64,000 bases of DNA from an uncultured beta proteobacterium (lineage in GTDB: Bacteria > Pseudomonadota > Gammaproteobacteria > Burkholderiales > Burkholderiaceae_C), in the NCBI GenBank assembly GCA_903886275.1, contig CAISLN010000075.1, forward strand, positions 1 through 64,000, in the 5' to 3' direction. The position numbers and the translations under genes are program-made. The notes beneath the pieces were generated by a model that worked only from the letters and a program-made list of their open reading frames with translations, searched no databases and was not told where the DNA came from. Shown here piece after piece: positions 1-8,057 of this stretch (positions are counted from its first letter, which is position 1; the number at the start of each line of letters is the position of its first letter).

Positions 1-112
1 AGTTGTCTGCGCCACAAAGAACAGAGCTCAGGGCCATGACAATCATTTCTTGTAGATCGTGGCGTTGCGCAGGGCCGGTGCGGGGATCGGGCAGTATCGA
101 GAAGGCTTGCAT
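1..112 (-). CDS. ISAs1-family transposase, N-terminal part (runs off left edge)
   Basis: The first 37 codons of a leftward gene are present. After MQAFSILP comes the block DPRTGPAQRHDL, then a small-residue helix ending SSVLCGADN. This is the N-terminal region typical of ISAs1-family (H-repeat type) DDE transposases; the catalytic domain lies outside the window. I chose the ATG at 112 because the family match begins a few residues later; an in-frame GTG at 127 is also possible. It lies directly downstream of cmr3 where cmr4 is expected, so the element seems to have landed in the CRISPR operon. The exact element end and terminal inverted repeat could not be fixed; they should lie within about 113-135. 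Confidence 0.8.
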   Translation of the reverse strand, partial: MQAFSILPDPRTGPAQRHDLQEMIVMALSSVLCGADN

Positions 113-158
113 CACGCGTATGTTCACTCACAGCAAAAAATACCTGAGTGGACACCAT
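113..158 (-). pseudogene. cmr4: Possible cmr4 start codons, cut off by the IS element
   Basis: Twenty-six bases after the cmr3 stop there is an ATG at 158 with a good ribosome-binding site (GAGGTGAAG, complement of 161-169). It opens MVSTQVFF, a plausible RAMP-protein beginning, but the frame then runs into sequence belonging to the insertion element. Cmr4 is the usual next gene after cmr3 in type III-B loci. The identity rests on position, the ribosome-binding site and about eight residues, so it is an inference. The rest of cmr4, if it survives, lies beyond the IS outside the window. Confidence 0.4.
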
Positions 159-184
159 TTCTTCACCTCGTCAATCAAATTCCT

Positions 185-1309
185 TCAAATGCAATTACCC
201 TGCTTGGCAACCCACGCGGCAAGCTTGTCGGCGTCGCCTTCAAACCCGTCAAACCAATACACGCTGCCAGCAGGCACTGCGCCCTGTGCGGGCTTGGGCT
301 TCCATTGGTACAAGTCCCAGCCGCTGATCACCTCTCGGCGCCCCAAGGCGGCGCAGGCCAGCCGGGCGCTGAAGCCATCACCCTGCAAGCGATAGTCATC
401 CCCAGTTTGGACAATGCCTTCGGGCAACCAGCCTTGGCCAAACAGCGCAGGGGTTTGCATCAACAGTCGAAAGCGCTTCTGTGCACCGGGCAGCTTGCTT
501 GTGACAGGGGCGCTGAAAGCTACCCGTTGGTACTGCGCGCTGCGCCCGTCACCCCCCAAGCGCAGCATGCCCCTGTCTGGCAGTAGGTCTGCCATGCCCT
601 CAATGCCAACAATAAAGCCGGTGCTGGCAAAGGGACCGTCTGTGCGGGCGCTCTGAGGGCTAAAGGCAAAACCTTCGGTGGTGTAGATCTGCCCCTCTTC
701 CACCGTGCCGGCATCGGCGTTCAACCCAATACCCAGGCGGGGGTCGCGTTGAAAGACATGCTTTATTTCAATGCCTTGCGCCTTTTCAATGGGCTGGCCT
801 TGGAGGTGTTGGGCCAGACCCTTGCCGCGCAGCAGCATGCCACCCGAGGGCTTTTCCATCTTGGCCGAAACCAGCGTTGCGCGAAAGGGGAGTGGCCCAG
901 CCGACGCGATGCCTGCGCCTTGTACGCGTGGCTCCAGCGGAACAAAGTGCGCGCCCTGCAGGACCAGGTCCGCGGGCATGGGCGCAAGGGCTTCTGGCAG
1001 CGATTGCCCCCCTGCATCTCCGGCCAATGACAACCAGGTGATACGAAAATCGCCCGGCTGCTGCGGCGTTCCCAGGCATTGGGCCAGACCGGGATCGGTG
1101 CAGCGGCCGTGCGACAAGAAGGCTTCGAGCTGCACTGCGTCATGGCCCAACAGCGCCGAACGAAAGGCCCCTGCAAACAGGGAGGGCGGCGGCGGCATCA
1201 GCGACGCACCATGTTCACCGCTGTCGCCAAAGGACAGGTTGCCGCGCACAAACAGGCTGTCGGTGGGGCGCACATAGTAATAGACGGTGCTTGCAATGGC
1301 GTGGTTCAT
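185..1309 (-). CDS. cmr3: Type III-B CRISPR RAMP protein Cmr3
   Basis: A 374-residue protein beginning MNHAIASTVYYYVRPTDSLF, the typical Cmr3 opening in which a ferredoxin-like RAMP fold handles the 5' end of the crRNA. Near residues 28-45 it has the expected GASLMPPPPSLFAGAFRSA stretch, matching the family's PPP-S-x-x-G-A-x-R signature. The ATG at 1309 overlaps the cmr2 stop by four bases (ATGA), indicating translational coupling. Cmr3 packs against Cmr2 in the effector complex. The reading frame is complete, ending QGNCI at 185, and is the last intact gene of the operon inside the window. Confidence 0.88.
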   Translation of the reverse strand: MNHAIASTVYYYVRPTDSLFVRGNLSFGDSGEHGASLMPPPPSLFAGAFRSALLGHDAVQLEAFLSHGRCTDPGLAQCLGTPQQPGDFRITWLSLAGDAGGQSLPEALAPMPADLVLQGAHFVPLEPRVQGAGIASAGPLPFRATLVSAKMEKPSGGMLLRGKGLAQHLQGQPIEKAQGIEIKHVFQRDPRLGIGLNADAGTVEEGQIYTTEGFAFSPQSARTDGPFASTGFIVGIEGMADLLPDRGMLRLGGDGRSAQYQRVAFSAPVTSKLPGAQKRFRLLMQTPALFGQGWLPEGIVQTGDDYRLQGDGFSARLACAALGRREVISGWDLYQWKPKPAQGAVPAGSVYWFDGFEGDADKLAAWVAKQGNCI

Positions 1310-4300
1310 GCGGTGGTCTCCTCGCTGCCGTTGGTTGGAATACTGTCGCGCTTGGCCGCCACGGCCTTTTCCTTGAAGGAGCGCGCTTCGCGGGCAAAGA
1401 ACTCGCTGGTGACGAGGAAGTTTTCCAAGGCGGTCTTGGGTTGCGCGGGTTGCATCACTGTGCAAACAAAGTCCACCACTTGGCGCGCCAACTCGGCGCT
1501 GCCCTTTTGCCGCTTGAATTGATAGGCCAGCGAAGAGGCCATTTGCGACTTCCAGGCTTCGCTCTTGGCGTCCTTGGCGTCATCGCTTAGCCCCTCAAAC
1601 CACAGCTGCGCCTTGTAAATCGCCCCGCGTGAAAAGTCGGTCAGCGCCAGTTGCTCGGCCAACTGCTTCATCAAGGCCAGGGCGCTTTGCGAAGTGTCGG
1701 GCTGCTGCGTTTGCGCATGCACCGGCCACCAGGGGCTGGTGACGCTCACCTCACCGCCGCCGCGCTTGAGCACACGCAGGCAGAAGGCATCGCGGTTGAT
1801 GTCTGCGCCTTTGCTGTCTTTGCCGCGCACGGTGTTCTTGGCGCGGCTCTCGGCCGCACGCAGTTCGCGCAGCACTGCGGAAAGCGGCGCGCTGTGGTGC
1901 GCCACCACCGCGCCCATGGAGGCCGTGGCTTTGTGGCCCATCAAGGTCATCAGACGCCCATCCAACAGGCCAAATCCCTTGTCGAGCAGCAGCTTGCGCT
2001 GCTTTCCACTCCCGCCGGGGCGCAACGCACCGATGCGCTCGCCCAGCTGCATCGCGTCACTGGGCGCAATCCCGCTGTAGGCCAAGCGCAGCAATTGCAT
2101 GCAGTCAAAAAGATCGTCCACGGCCACGAGTGCCAGCACATCGTCACCACCGGCATAGAGCAGCTTGCCCTTGCAACAGTCTTCCACCACATGGCGGGCC
2201 AGGTGCGTAGAGAAGTCGTTGAGTGCCTTCGAAATGGCGCCGTGCCGCCCGGGCGATACCGGACGCTTGGTATCCAGATAGGCGGTGAGCTGCGCGTCCC
2301 GCCGCTCGTACATCTCCATTTCAGAGCGCACCTTGCTGTGCCAGGTCTGGCGGTAGCTGAGTTTGTAGTCGTCTTCGTTGCCAGCCAGCCAACCGCCCAT
2401 GCGGTCACCGTCCATCAGGATCAGTGCGTAGTAGGTTTCGGGTCGGCTGTCGCCCAGCAGTTGGCGAATGGTTGTATCCAATTGGTAAGAGCCGTCGGTC
2501 GCGTCTTGGCCGGTTTCCAGCAAGGCCGGCAAACGTCTGAGGGTATCCAACTGGTTTTGCGGCAGCCGGTGCAGCTTGCGCATCAAGGACTTGGGCAGTG
2601 TGACGGCGTCATATTCCGAGGCAGGCCCGGCCAGCGCCAGCAATGCTGCCTGCTGATCGGTCGTCATGGGGTGGGCGGGGTCAACCAGCTTTTCAAGCGT
2701 GGTGGACAATGCCAAAGCATGCGTGCTGACGACAAAACGGCGCACATCACCGCCAGTCAGCGATGCAACCCGTTCCGCAAACAGGGTGGGCCACATGCGC
2801 TTGAGCGTGGCGATGGCACCCAGATGCTCCCCTGGTTTGACCCACGTTTTTTTGGTCTTGGCCAGTTTGCCCCAGACACTGGATTTTTCGCGCTCGGAAC
2901 GGTTAAGCCCCAGCAGGGCGCGGTCGTGCGTGAGCCATTCCGCCTCGCCCGTCAAGGTGCAGCGATGCCCCTCCTCCAGAAACGGCGCAAAGGGACGCGT
3001 GGCCTTGGCCGCACCCAAAGACCGCTCGGCCAACTCATACACAGCGGGGTAAAGAATGCCGGTGTTGGGGTGCCAGAACTGCAAGCCGTCGAGCTTGAGT
3101 TCGCGCGTGAGCACCTTCCAGACAGCGTCCTGAAAGACGCCCTGCTTTTTGAGCGCCGGGTGAATCTGGTCGAGCGCCGCATGCAGCTTTTGGCTGGCAG
3201 GACCCACAGTTTTGTAACCCTCCTTGTCGGCGCTGTCCGCTCCGTTTACCGGCCAAGTCGCTGCGGCCCAATAGGCTTCGGGGAAGCCCGCCAGTTGCTG
3301 CTTGAGTTGTTCATGGGTGGCATCCGTCAAGGGCACGCCCACGGCTTCGAAGGCGCGTTCGGCAGCTTTGCGCGACCAGGATTCCGCCGCGTTTCTGATG
3401 GCAAAGATTGCACGTTCTGCAAGGGCAGCGGCCTGCCGCGAGGGGACAATTGCCATGAACTTATTGGGCAAGCTCGCGGCAAACAGGGGATTGGTGTCGC
3501 TGCGGTCCAGCAGCAGTTCAGAGTCGATCGCTTCAAACAATTGGACAAATGCAGCGCCGCCGACCTCGTCCTGCATCAGCCAATGGTCCACCACCGGCAC
3601 CCCACGCAGCGCCGGAAACACCATCACATCGGGCCCCAAGTGGCTCACGATGGGTTTCATCGCCTCCCACACCAAATTGGATAGCAAGTGTGAGCCAGCC
3701 CACAAATCAGATGTAGAGCGCGCCTGCCCTATAAAGCCCTGCACAGGGCCAAAGCTCATCACCAGCAAAGCGGGTTCGTCTGGCCCGAGATCGTCCCCGG
3801 CAAGCGCGGTATGAATAGCCGACACGGTATCGACATGAGACCAAATGCTGTGGTCGGGCGTACGCGAGTCAGCGGGCAGCATCGGCCAGAGCACGCCAAG
3901 TTCGTCGGCCTGCCTGCCCGCTTCCGGGCCGAAACGCCAAAAGGCCAAAAAGGTTTTGCGCAGGTCGTCGTCATCGTCCTGGATCAGACTCTCGAAGTGC
4001 GTTTGGCTGACCGCCTTGATGGAGTCCACACCAATGTCCAGATTCAGTGTCCCTAACTTGAGGCATTCGCCCGAGAGCGGGTGAATCAATTCGGGCTCTT
4101 TGGTGAAGTGCACAGACTCGAACTTGGGGTAGCGCTTGGCATCGTCACTGCGCGGCCAGTTGGGGCGGTCGGCAGCAGCGGCCAAATGGTCCGCACGCTT
4201 GTCAAACTGCTTGGACGAAATCTCCAGTGCCTGGCGCAAGCGGCGCGAGGTGCCGCCTTCGTGGCCCTCGCGGTCGCGCATCAACACCAGTTGTTTCTCA

Positions 4301-4347
4301 GCCGGGTCGTGCAACCAGGCCGCGAGTTTTTTAACGTAGTCGGTCAT
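1306..4347 (-). CDS. cmr2: Type III-B CRISPR effector large subunit Cmr2 (Cas10)
   Basis: A 1013-residue protein, the usual Cas10 length. The start at 4347 gives MTDYVKKLAAWLHDPAEK, placing an HD pair at residues 13-14, as in the N-terminal HD-like domain of Cmr2. A first palm domain is marked by SFGPVQGFIGQARSTSDLW. The second palm carries an intact GGDD at residues 733-736 (bases 2140-2151), so cyclic oligoadenylate synthesis on target RNA binding is expected. The gene lies 5 bp after cmr1 and overlaps cmr3 by 4 bp. The GGDD fits with the CARF-type accessory gene at the head of the operon. Confidence 0.93.
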   Translation of the reverse strand: MTDYVKKLAAWLHDPAEKQLVLMRDREGHEGGTSRRLRQALEISSKQFDKRADHLAAAADRPNWPRSDDAKRYPKFESVHFTKEPELIHPLSGECLKLGTLNLDIGVDSIKAVSQTHFESLIQDDDDDLRKTFLAFWRFGPEAGRQADELGVLWPMLPADSRTPDHSIWSHVDTVSAIHTALAGDDLGPDEPALLVMSFGPVQGFIGQARSTSDLWAGSHLLSNLVWEAMKPIVSHLGPDVMVFPALRGVPVVDHWLMQDEVGGAAFVQLFEAIDSELLLDRSDTNPLFAASLPNKFMAIVPSRQAAALAERAIFAIRNAAESWSRKAAERAFEAVGVPLTDATHEQLKQQLAGFPEAYWAAATWPVNGADSADKEGYKTVGPASQKLHAALDQIHPALKKQGVFQDAVWKVLTRELKLDGLQFWHPNTGILYPAVYELAERSLGAAKATRPFAPFLEEGHRCTLTGEAEWLTHDRALLGLNRSEREKSSVWGKLAKTKKTWVKPGEHLGAIATLKRMWPTLFAERVASLTGGDVRRFVVSTHALALSTTLEKLVDPAHPMTTDQQAALLALAGPASEYDAVTLPKSLMRKLHRLPQNQLDTLRRLPALLETGQDATDGSYQLDTTIRQLLGDSRPETYYALILMDGDRMGGWLAGNEDDYKLSYRQTWHSKVRSEMEMYERRDAQLTAYLDTKRPVSPGRHGAISKALNDFSTHLARHVVEDCCKGKLLYAGGDDVLALVAVDDLFDCMQLLRLAYSGIAPSDAMQLGERIGALRPGGSGKQRKLLLDKGFGLLDGRLMTLMGHKATASMGAVVAHHSAPLSAVLRELRAAESRAKNTVRGKDSKGADINRDAFCLRVLKRGGGEVSVTSPWWPVHAQTQQPDTSQSALALMKQLAEQLALTDFSRGAIYKAQLWFEGLSDDAKDAKSEAWKSQMASSLAYQFKRQKGSAELARQVVDFVCTVMQPAQPKTALENFLVTSEFFAREARSFKEKAVAAKRDSIPTNGSEETTA

Positions 4348-4352
4348 ATCTG

Positions 4353-5480
4353 TTATCCCTTGCGAATGCGGTTGAGCAAAGTGGACGGCTGGCTGTTCAG
4401 GAAACTGTGAACCTGTTCCCACACGGCAATCTGCTGCTTGATTTCTGGTGGACGGATGCCGCTGCGCTCGAAGAATGCACGGGGCATCGCACAGGGCAGG
4501 TGGGTGATAAGGCCAAAGAACTTGCCGTCTTTGGCCTTGGCAACTTTAAAGCGCAGCTGACTCGACAACCGCGCGTTGGATAAACCCGCCAAGCCATGGT
4601 TGGTGATTGGATAGGCCAGTATGTGGCGGTCTTCAACCTGGTTGTGAGGCCCGCCGCTGTGCAATTTAAACTGCGTTCGAAAGCCAATCTTCAATGCCGC
4701 AAGCTTTTCCAACACCTGCCTCCAGCTATCGAAGCCGGGATAGATCACCTTGTTGTCTGGATTGATCTCTCGGCCTGCGGCCACGCGCCACACCGCCGGC
4801 CGCCCGTCAGAACACAAGCCCACGGCGTGCGGCCAATCGGAAGCGACCCGGTCGCCCAGGGCATCGGCCAGGCTGCGCAGCGGTGCTTGTTCAATGAGCT
4901 TGCTATCGCACAGATCGGCCCAACCCAGAATGCCGTCACCTTCCATGTGCAAGGAGCCCCAAGCATTGCGGGCACGGGAGCCCAATGTGCCAAACCAGGC
5001 TGCGTATTGCATCGCTTTGCGTAGCGCGAGTTCTTCGGATGCGGGAGCGCGTAATTTGAAAATAACGGGCGGACCTTCGGGTGCGATCGCGTTGCGGTTG
5101 CCTTGCGTTGTAACGGGCCCAAAGCCCAAATAGACCGCCGTGCCGACCGGGACATTTTGGCCGTTGCGCTGCACTTCCGGATGCTGGTGTGTGGCCATTC
5201 GGGGGAGCTCTGTCAGCGTTCCAGCGTCCCATCTTGAAAGCCGCAATTGCACCTTGGAGCGACCGCCCTTTTCATCGTCCCCGGCACTGCCAAACAAGGA
5301 ATTCTCCAGCGCAAGGAGTCGCTTGTAGTCATACCCGAGCTCGGGCGCCTTCACCACCCGCCACCATTGCCGCAGCATGGCCTTGAAGGGTGGCGTGCGC
5401 CATTGGGCGTTTTGTTCCGCATTGCCCAGAAAGGCGGGGGTATTGAAGCTGACTTGGTAAGTCATTTCTCGCATGGTCAT
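4353..5480 (-). CDS. cmr1: Type III-B CRISPR RAMP protein Cmr1
   Basis: A 375-residue RAMP protein. Its N-terminus holds the Cmr1 hallmark NTPAFLGNAEQNAQWRTPPF followed by KAMLRQWWRVV. A further stretch FGTLGSRARNAWGSL is the glycine/arginine-rich RAMP loop common to Cmr1. It caps the 3' end of the crRNA-protein filament in Cmr complexes. The start at 5480 overlaps the stop of the upstream accessory gene by four bases (ATGA), while alternative methionines at 5474 and 5465 are possible. The next gene, cmr2, begins 5 bp after its stop. Confidence 0.88.
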   Translation of the reverse strand: MTMREMTYQVSFNTPAFLGNAEQNAQWRTPPFKAMLRQWWRVVKAPELGYDYKRLLALENSLFGSAGDDEKGGRSKVQLRLSRWDAGTLTELPRMATHQHPEVQRNGQNVPVGTAVYLGFGPVTTQGNRNAIAPEGPPVIFKLRAPASEELALRKAMQYAAWFGTLGSRARNAWGSLHMEGDGILGWADLCDSKLIEQAPLRSLADALGDRVASDWPHAVGLCSDGRPAVWRVAAGREINPDNKVIYPGFDSWRQVLEKLAALKIGFRTQFKLHSGGPHNQVEDRHILAYPITNHGLAGLSNARLSSQLRFKVAKAKDGKFFGLITHLPCAMPRAFFERSGIRPPEIKQQIAVWEQVHSFLNSQPSTLLNRIRKG

Positions 5481-6667
5481 TGAATATCCTCTTTGGGCGC
5501 CGCAGTTGCGGCGAAGCGAATGGCATCGGGGGAAAGCGTGAGCGCGTAGCGGCGTGGGCGTGTGGCACCGTCGTCAATGCGGTAATGGAGTGCGGCAAAG
5601 CCCAGCGCGTCTCTGAGGCGCTTTTCCAGTTTGGATTTGCGTTGCGAAAAATATTCGCCCTCCATGCCGTCCTTGAGCGCACGTTCGGTGGACTCGATGT
5701 CGGCCAGGGTGTGGCGGCAAGCGCGGTATTCACGCAAATAGCGTTGGGCCCATGCCGTATCGGGCGAACCTTTGGGGGGCGCTGCCAACGCTGCGCCACC
5801 TTGCAGGGTCTGGCGCGCAAACACCGCCAACAGCGCCAGCTCGGCAGGGGGCAATTCGATAGTCTGTCCGCCCGCGCGAATGCTGCGCGACTCCAAATGG
5901 ATCACAAGCTCTGGCGCGGCAAGCGATGCTTGGGCGGCGATCACGGTTTCATTGAAGCTGGCGTGACCGGACAGGAGTTTGGCCGGCAGCCCGTGGCGCA
6001 GGCTGACAAACGGAATTTCGGCCAGGGTGACCTCGGCCATTGCGGTGTCGGCCAACTTGCCGTCGCGGGTTTGCAAGACACGGCTGTAGGGCGTGGGGTA
6101 GAAGAACTCCATGCTGTTCTCGAACGGCGCGCTGACCAGCACATGGCTCAAGCGGTCCTGCTGCCTGCCATAGAGCGACAGCGCGTAGCCCAGATAAAAA
6201 CCCATGGTCTTGCGGCCACCGGCAATCGACACATGCAAGGCGCATGCAGGGTCGGCGCTGAACTCGCGCACCTTGGCGGTAATGAAGTCGGCCGCTGCGC
6301 GGTTGTCTTCGAGGCTGCGTATATCGTCCATGCCGCGCTCGTTGGCGTCGCGCATGATGTGGATGTTCTTGCGGCCAAAGGCGATGTCGCGCAAGTTGTA
6401 GTCTTTGCAAAGCCTGTGGAACCAGCCCAGGTCGTCGCTCAGCAGTGACAGCTCGGCCCGCTGCGCGCCTTCGCGGGTCGTGATGAGGTGCACTTCGGTG
6501 GGGATGAAGGGTGCCACCGGGTCCGCCGCCAGTGCATAAAGTGTTTCCGTCACGATCTGCGGGGACAGACCGCTCACAGCCAGCAGCACACGCCGCTGGT
6601 ACTGGTGGGGTTGGCCGACCGTGGCTTCTGCATCGGCAACCGGGGGTTTTGATTTTTGTGTGCTCAT
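5477..6667 (-). CDS. CRISPR-associated CARF-type protein, NE0113 family (ring nuclease/Csm6-like)
   Basis: A 396-residue protein at the head of the cmr operon. Residues 31-46 (VSGLSPQIVTETLYAL) and a later SIAGGRKTMGFYLGYALSLYG are the conserved blocks of the Cas_NE0113 family, a Rossmann-like CARF domain with a G-x-S-P nucleotide loop. The C-terminal third (from about residue 240, ELPPAELALLAVFA) is charged and helical and could be a winged-helix region. I see no HEPN R-x4-6-H motif, so an RNase role is not supported by sequence. Binding or cleaving cyclic oligoadenylate made by the GGDD-bearing Cas10 is the likely job. The ATG at 6667 was chosen over the GTG at 6685. Confidence 0.82.
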   Translation of the reverse strand: MSTQKSKPPVADAEATVGQPHQYQRRVLLAVSGLSPQIVTETLYALAADPVAPFIPTEVHLITTREGAQRAELSLLSDDLGWFHRLCKDYNLRDIAFGRKNIHIMRDANERGMDDIRSLEDNRAAADFITAKVREFSADPACALHVSIAGGRKTMGFYLGYALSLYGRQQDRLSHVLVSAPFENSMEFFYPTPYSRVLQTRDGKLADTAMAEVTLAEIPFVSLRHGLPAKLLSGHASFNETVIAAQASLAAPELVIHLESRSIRAGGQTIELPPAELALLAVFARQTLQGGAALAAPPKGSPDTAWAQRYLREYRACRHTLADIESTERALKDGMEGEYFSQRKSKLEKRLRDALGFAALHYRIDDGATRPRRYALTLSPDAIRFAATAAPKEDIQ

Positions 6668-6973
6668 GGCTTTCAGTCTAGCCACGCAGCATGGGGTCTA
6701 TCGGTTCGGCAAGCTTGCCATGGCGGATTGAATACTTGCCCTATCGCAAAGGGATTCGATACAGAACGCGCCATCGCTACAGGCCAAGGGTGTATTCCGG
6801 CAAGCGGTTGCGCCGTCTCGTTGACGCAAGGCCGCAGATGGCTGCCGGCTTGGCGTGCATGGCTCGAAGAGATTCCCCTGATAGCATCATTTTTTCGCCC
6901 TATTTTTTAGATCACTTATAAGCGCAGCCTAAAGAGTGATCCTTGTCCAATAGTAGCAACAGCAGGGAGTGCA

Positions 6974-7016
6974 ACTACCGGCAACTAGGTAGTTCGACTA
7001 CCGGTAAACCGGTAGT
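6974..7016. repeat. Two tandem 20-bp palindromes (ACTACC...GGTAGT), probable operator
   Basis: The first unit (6974-6993) starts ACTACCGG and ends GGTAGT. After TCG, the second (6997-7016) is ACTACCGGT-AA-ACCGGTAGT, a perfect 9-bp inverted repeat. Both units are 20 bp and repeat every 23 bp, about two helical turns, which suits two dimers of a DNA-binding protein side by side. The array lies about 310 bp upstream of the cmr operon and 260 bp upstream of parD. The protein that binds it is unknown. Confidence 0.6.
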
Positions 7017-7183
7017 GATGCCACCTTTTCGATAGGTGATTGCATTCGGGCATGCGCAGTATCAAGGGAATTGCCTGAAAACTAGAGGCAGGCGCGGGAA
7101 AGATAGCGTTCAAACGCCGGCAGCGCGATAGCCCTGTTTGGCGTGGGGCGAGTCGGTGCTCGCCTCGCGAGGAGCCCCAACCC

Positions 7184-7201
7184 GCAGCCGAGGTCGGCTG
7201 C
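7184..7201. repeat. Perfect 8-bp inverted repeat upstream of parD
   Basis: GCAGCCGA-GG-TCGGCTGC, with a 2-bp centre, ends 75 bp before the parD start codon. The position would suit an autoregulatory operator of a toxin-antitoxin pair. A role as a recombination scar is equally possible. Confidence 0.4.
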
Positions 7202-7276
7202 CGTGTTGAGAATCCGGTGGACAACCATTGTCTTTGTTGCCACCATTCCCACAGTCAACAGCAGGCGTCCAAGACC

Positions 7277-7530
7277 ATGGCCAACACCCTTTCATTTGCC
7301 ATTCCCGAAGCGATCGTCGCGTACATCGATGGCCGAGTTGCCACCGGTGGCTACGGCAATCGCTGCGAATACATCCGGGACTTGGTGCGGCTTGACCAGC
7401 GCGAACAGGCCAAACGTCGCCTTCGCGAACTTGTGACCGAGGGCCCCTTGCCTCTGGCCCTGCGACCGCCATGACTTCAGCGGACTGGGCGGACATGGAT
7501 GCGGTAGCCCGCGGTGAGGTCCAGCCTTGA
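7277..7530 (+). pseudogene. parD: ParD-family antitoxin, frameshifted; no ParE toxin follows
   Basis: From ATG 7277 the frame reads MANTLSFAIPEAIVAYIDGR, then GNRCEYIRDLVRLDQREQAK, a ribbon-helix-helix ParD antitoxin. After residue 56 (ELVTEG) it ends in an atypical tail PLPLALRPP, stopping at 7474. In the adjacent frame from 7441 the DNA encodes GPLASGPATAMTSADWADMD and stops at 7530. EG-LASGP followed by a DWA motif is the usual ParD C-terminus, so about two extra bases near 7441-7446 seem to have broken the gene. The lost part normally binds ParE. No ParE-like sequence is visible downstream. An alternative is that the 65-residue form still works as a DNA-binding protein. Confidence 0.65.
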
Positions 7531-7660
7531 AGATCGGCAACAGCCATCGCATCCAGACTGCGCTTGCTTGGGCAACAGCAGGATATAGCTGCGATTTTGG
7601 ATAGCGATTTCTGAAGGGCAGCGATGTATCGACTGAGTCATTGAACGCAATACGCAAAAA

Positions 7661-7679
7661 TGTATCAACAGGTGATACA
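7661..7679. promoter_or_regulatory. Probable TumA operator, TGTATCA-N5-TGATACA
   Basis: A perfect 7-bp inverted repeat with a 5-bp spacer ends 8 bp before the tumE start codon, covering the likely core promoter. A further half-site TGTATC lies at 7625-7630. Antitoxins of this type repress their own operon, so TumA (downstream HTH protein) is the natural ligand. That is inferred from position. Confidence 0.6.
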
Positions 7680-7687
7680 CATAAAAT

Positions 7688-8053
7688 ATGTCTGATGCGT
7701 CTGGGTTGCAAAACTTCCTCGATCTCGCCGGGTCCATCATCGGTCAGGGGGACGGTTATTGGATCAAGATTGAAGCTTGGTCAGTTCCCCCGAACATGAT
7801 GATCCCACATGGAATTCGGTATGCGCTCACACTGCATGAGCCGTATGGGAAACGCATTCTTGGATAGGACAACGCACATGCCGTGAAGCCGCCAAAAAAG
7901 TTCAAATTCGCGGGCCAGCGATTGACCCATGACCATAAGCACCGTCATGTTTCAGACAAAGGGGTGCCATATGATTTTTTGGATGCCAACCAACTTCTGA
8001 GTGACTTTTTCACGGAAGTTGATGAGGTCTTAACGCTTGCCAAGCAGAAATGA
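7688..8053 (+). pseudogene. tumE: TumE-family toxin gene with an in-frame amber stop
   Basis: From ATG 7688 the frame encodes a 121-codon TumE (DUF6516-type) toxin. The first part includes SIIGQGDGYWIKIEAWSVP and PHGIRYALTLHEPYGKRILG. Codon 60 (7865-7867) is TAG. The same frame then continues DNAHAVKPPKKFKFAGQRLT and ends LTLAKQK at 8053. The family normally has G-Y-D-N-A-H here, so a single TAC/TAT to TAG change explains the stop. The antitoxin follows 4 bp later. GC content is visibly lower than the neighbouring core genes, suggesting acquisition by transfer. Either the toxin is dead, or it is made at low level by readthrough. Confidence 0.8.
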
Positions 8054-8057
8054 GGGG

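Larger units (their letters stand above)
6668..7276. other. Non-coding stretch between the cmr operon and the toxin-antitoxin remnants
   Basis: About 610 bp without a convincing gene on either strand. It must carry the leftward promoter of the cmr operon, though I cannot place -35/-10 boxes with confidence. It holds a 12-bp palindrome GGCAAGCTTGCC (6708-6719), the tandem palindromes at 6974-7016, a CCTCGCGAGG palindrome (7163-7172) and a perfect inverted repeat at 7184-7201. No regularly spaced direct repeats were seen, so there is no CRISPR array here. Confidence 0.7.

Noticed and set aside
1651..3684. A 677-codon open frame on the plus strand opposite cmr2.
   Set aside because: It is antisense to a gene with clear Cas10 domains, its product shows no domain logic, and such frames arise from GC-rich codon bias.
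6668..7276. Possible CRISPR array next to the cmr operon.
   Set aside because: Only palindromes were found; no direct repeats with 30-40 bp spacing. An array, if any, lies outside the window.
7531..7687. Search for a ParE toxin after parD.
   Set aside because: No frame with ParE features was found in the 157 bp before tumE.
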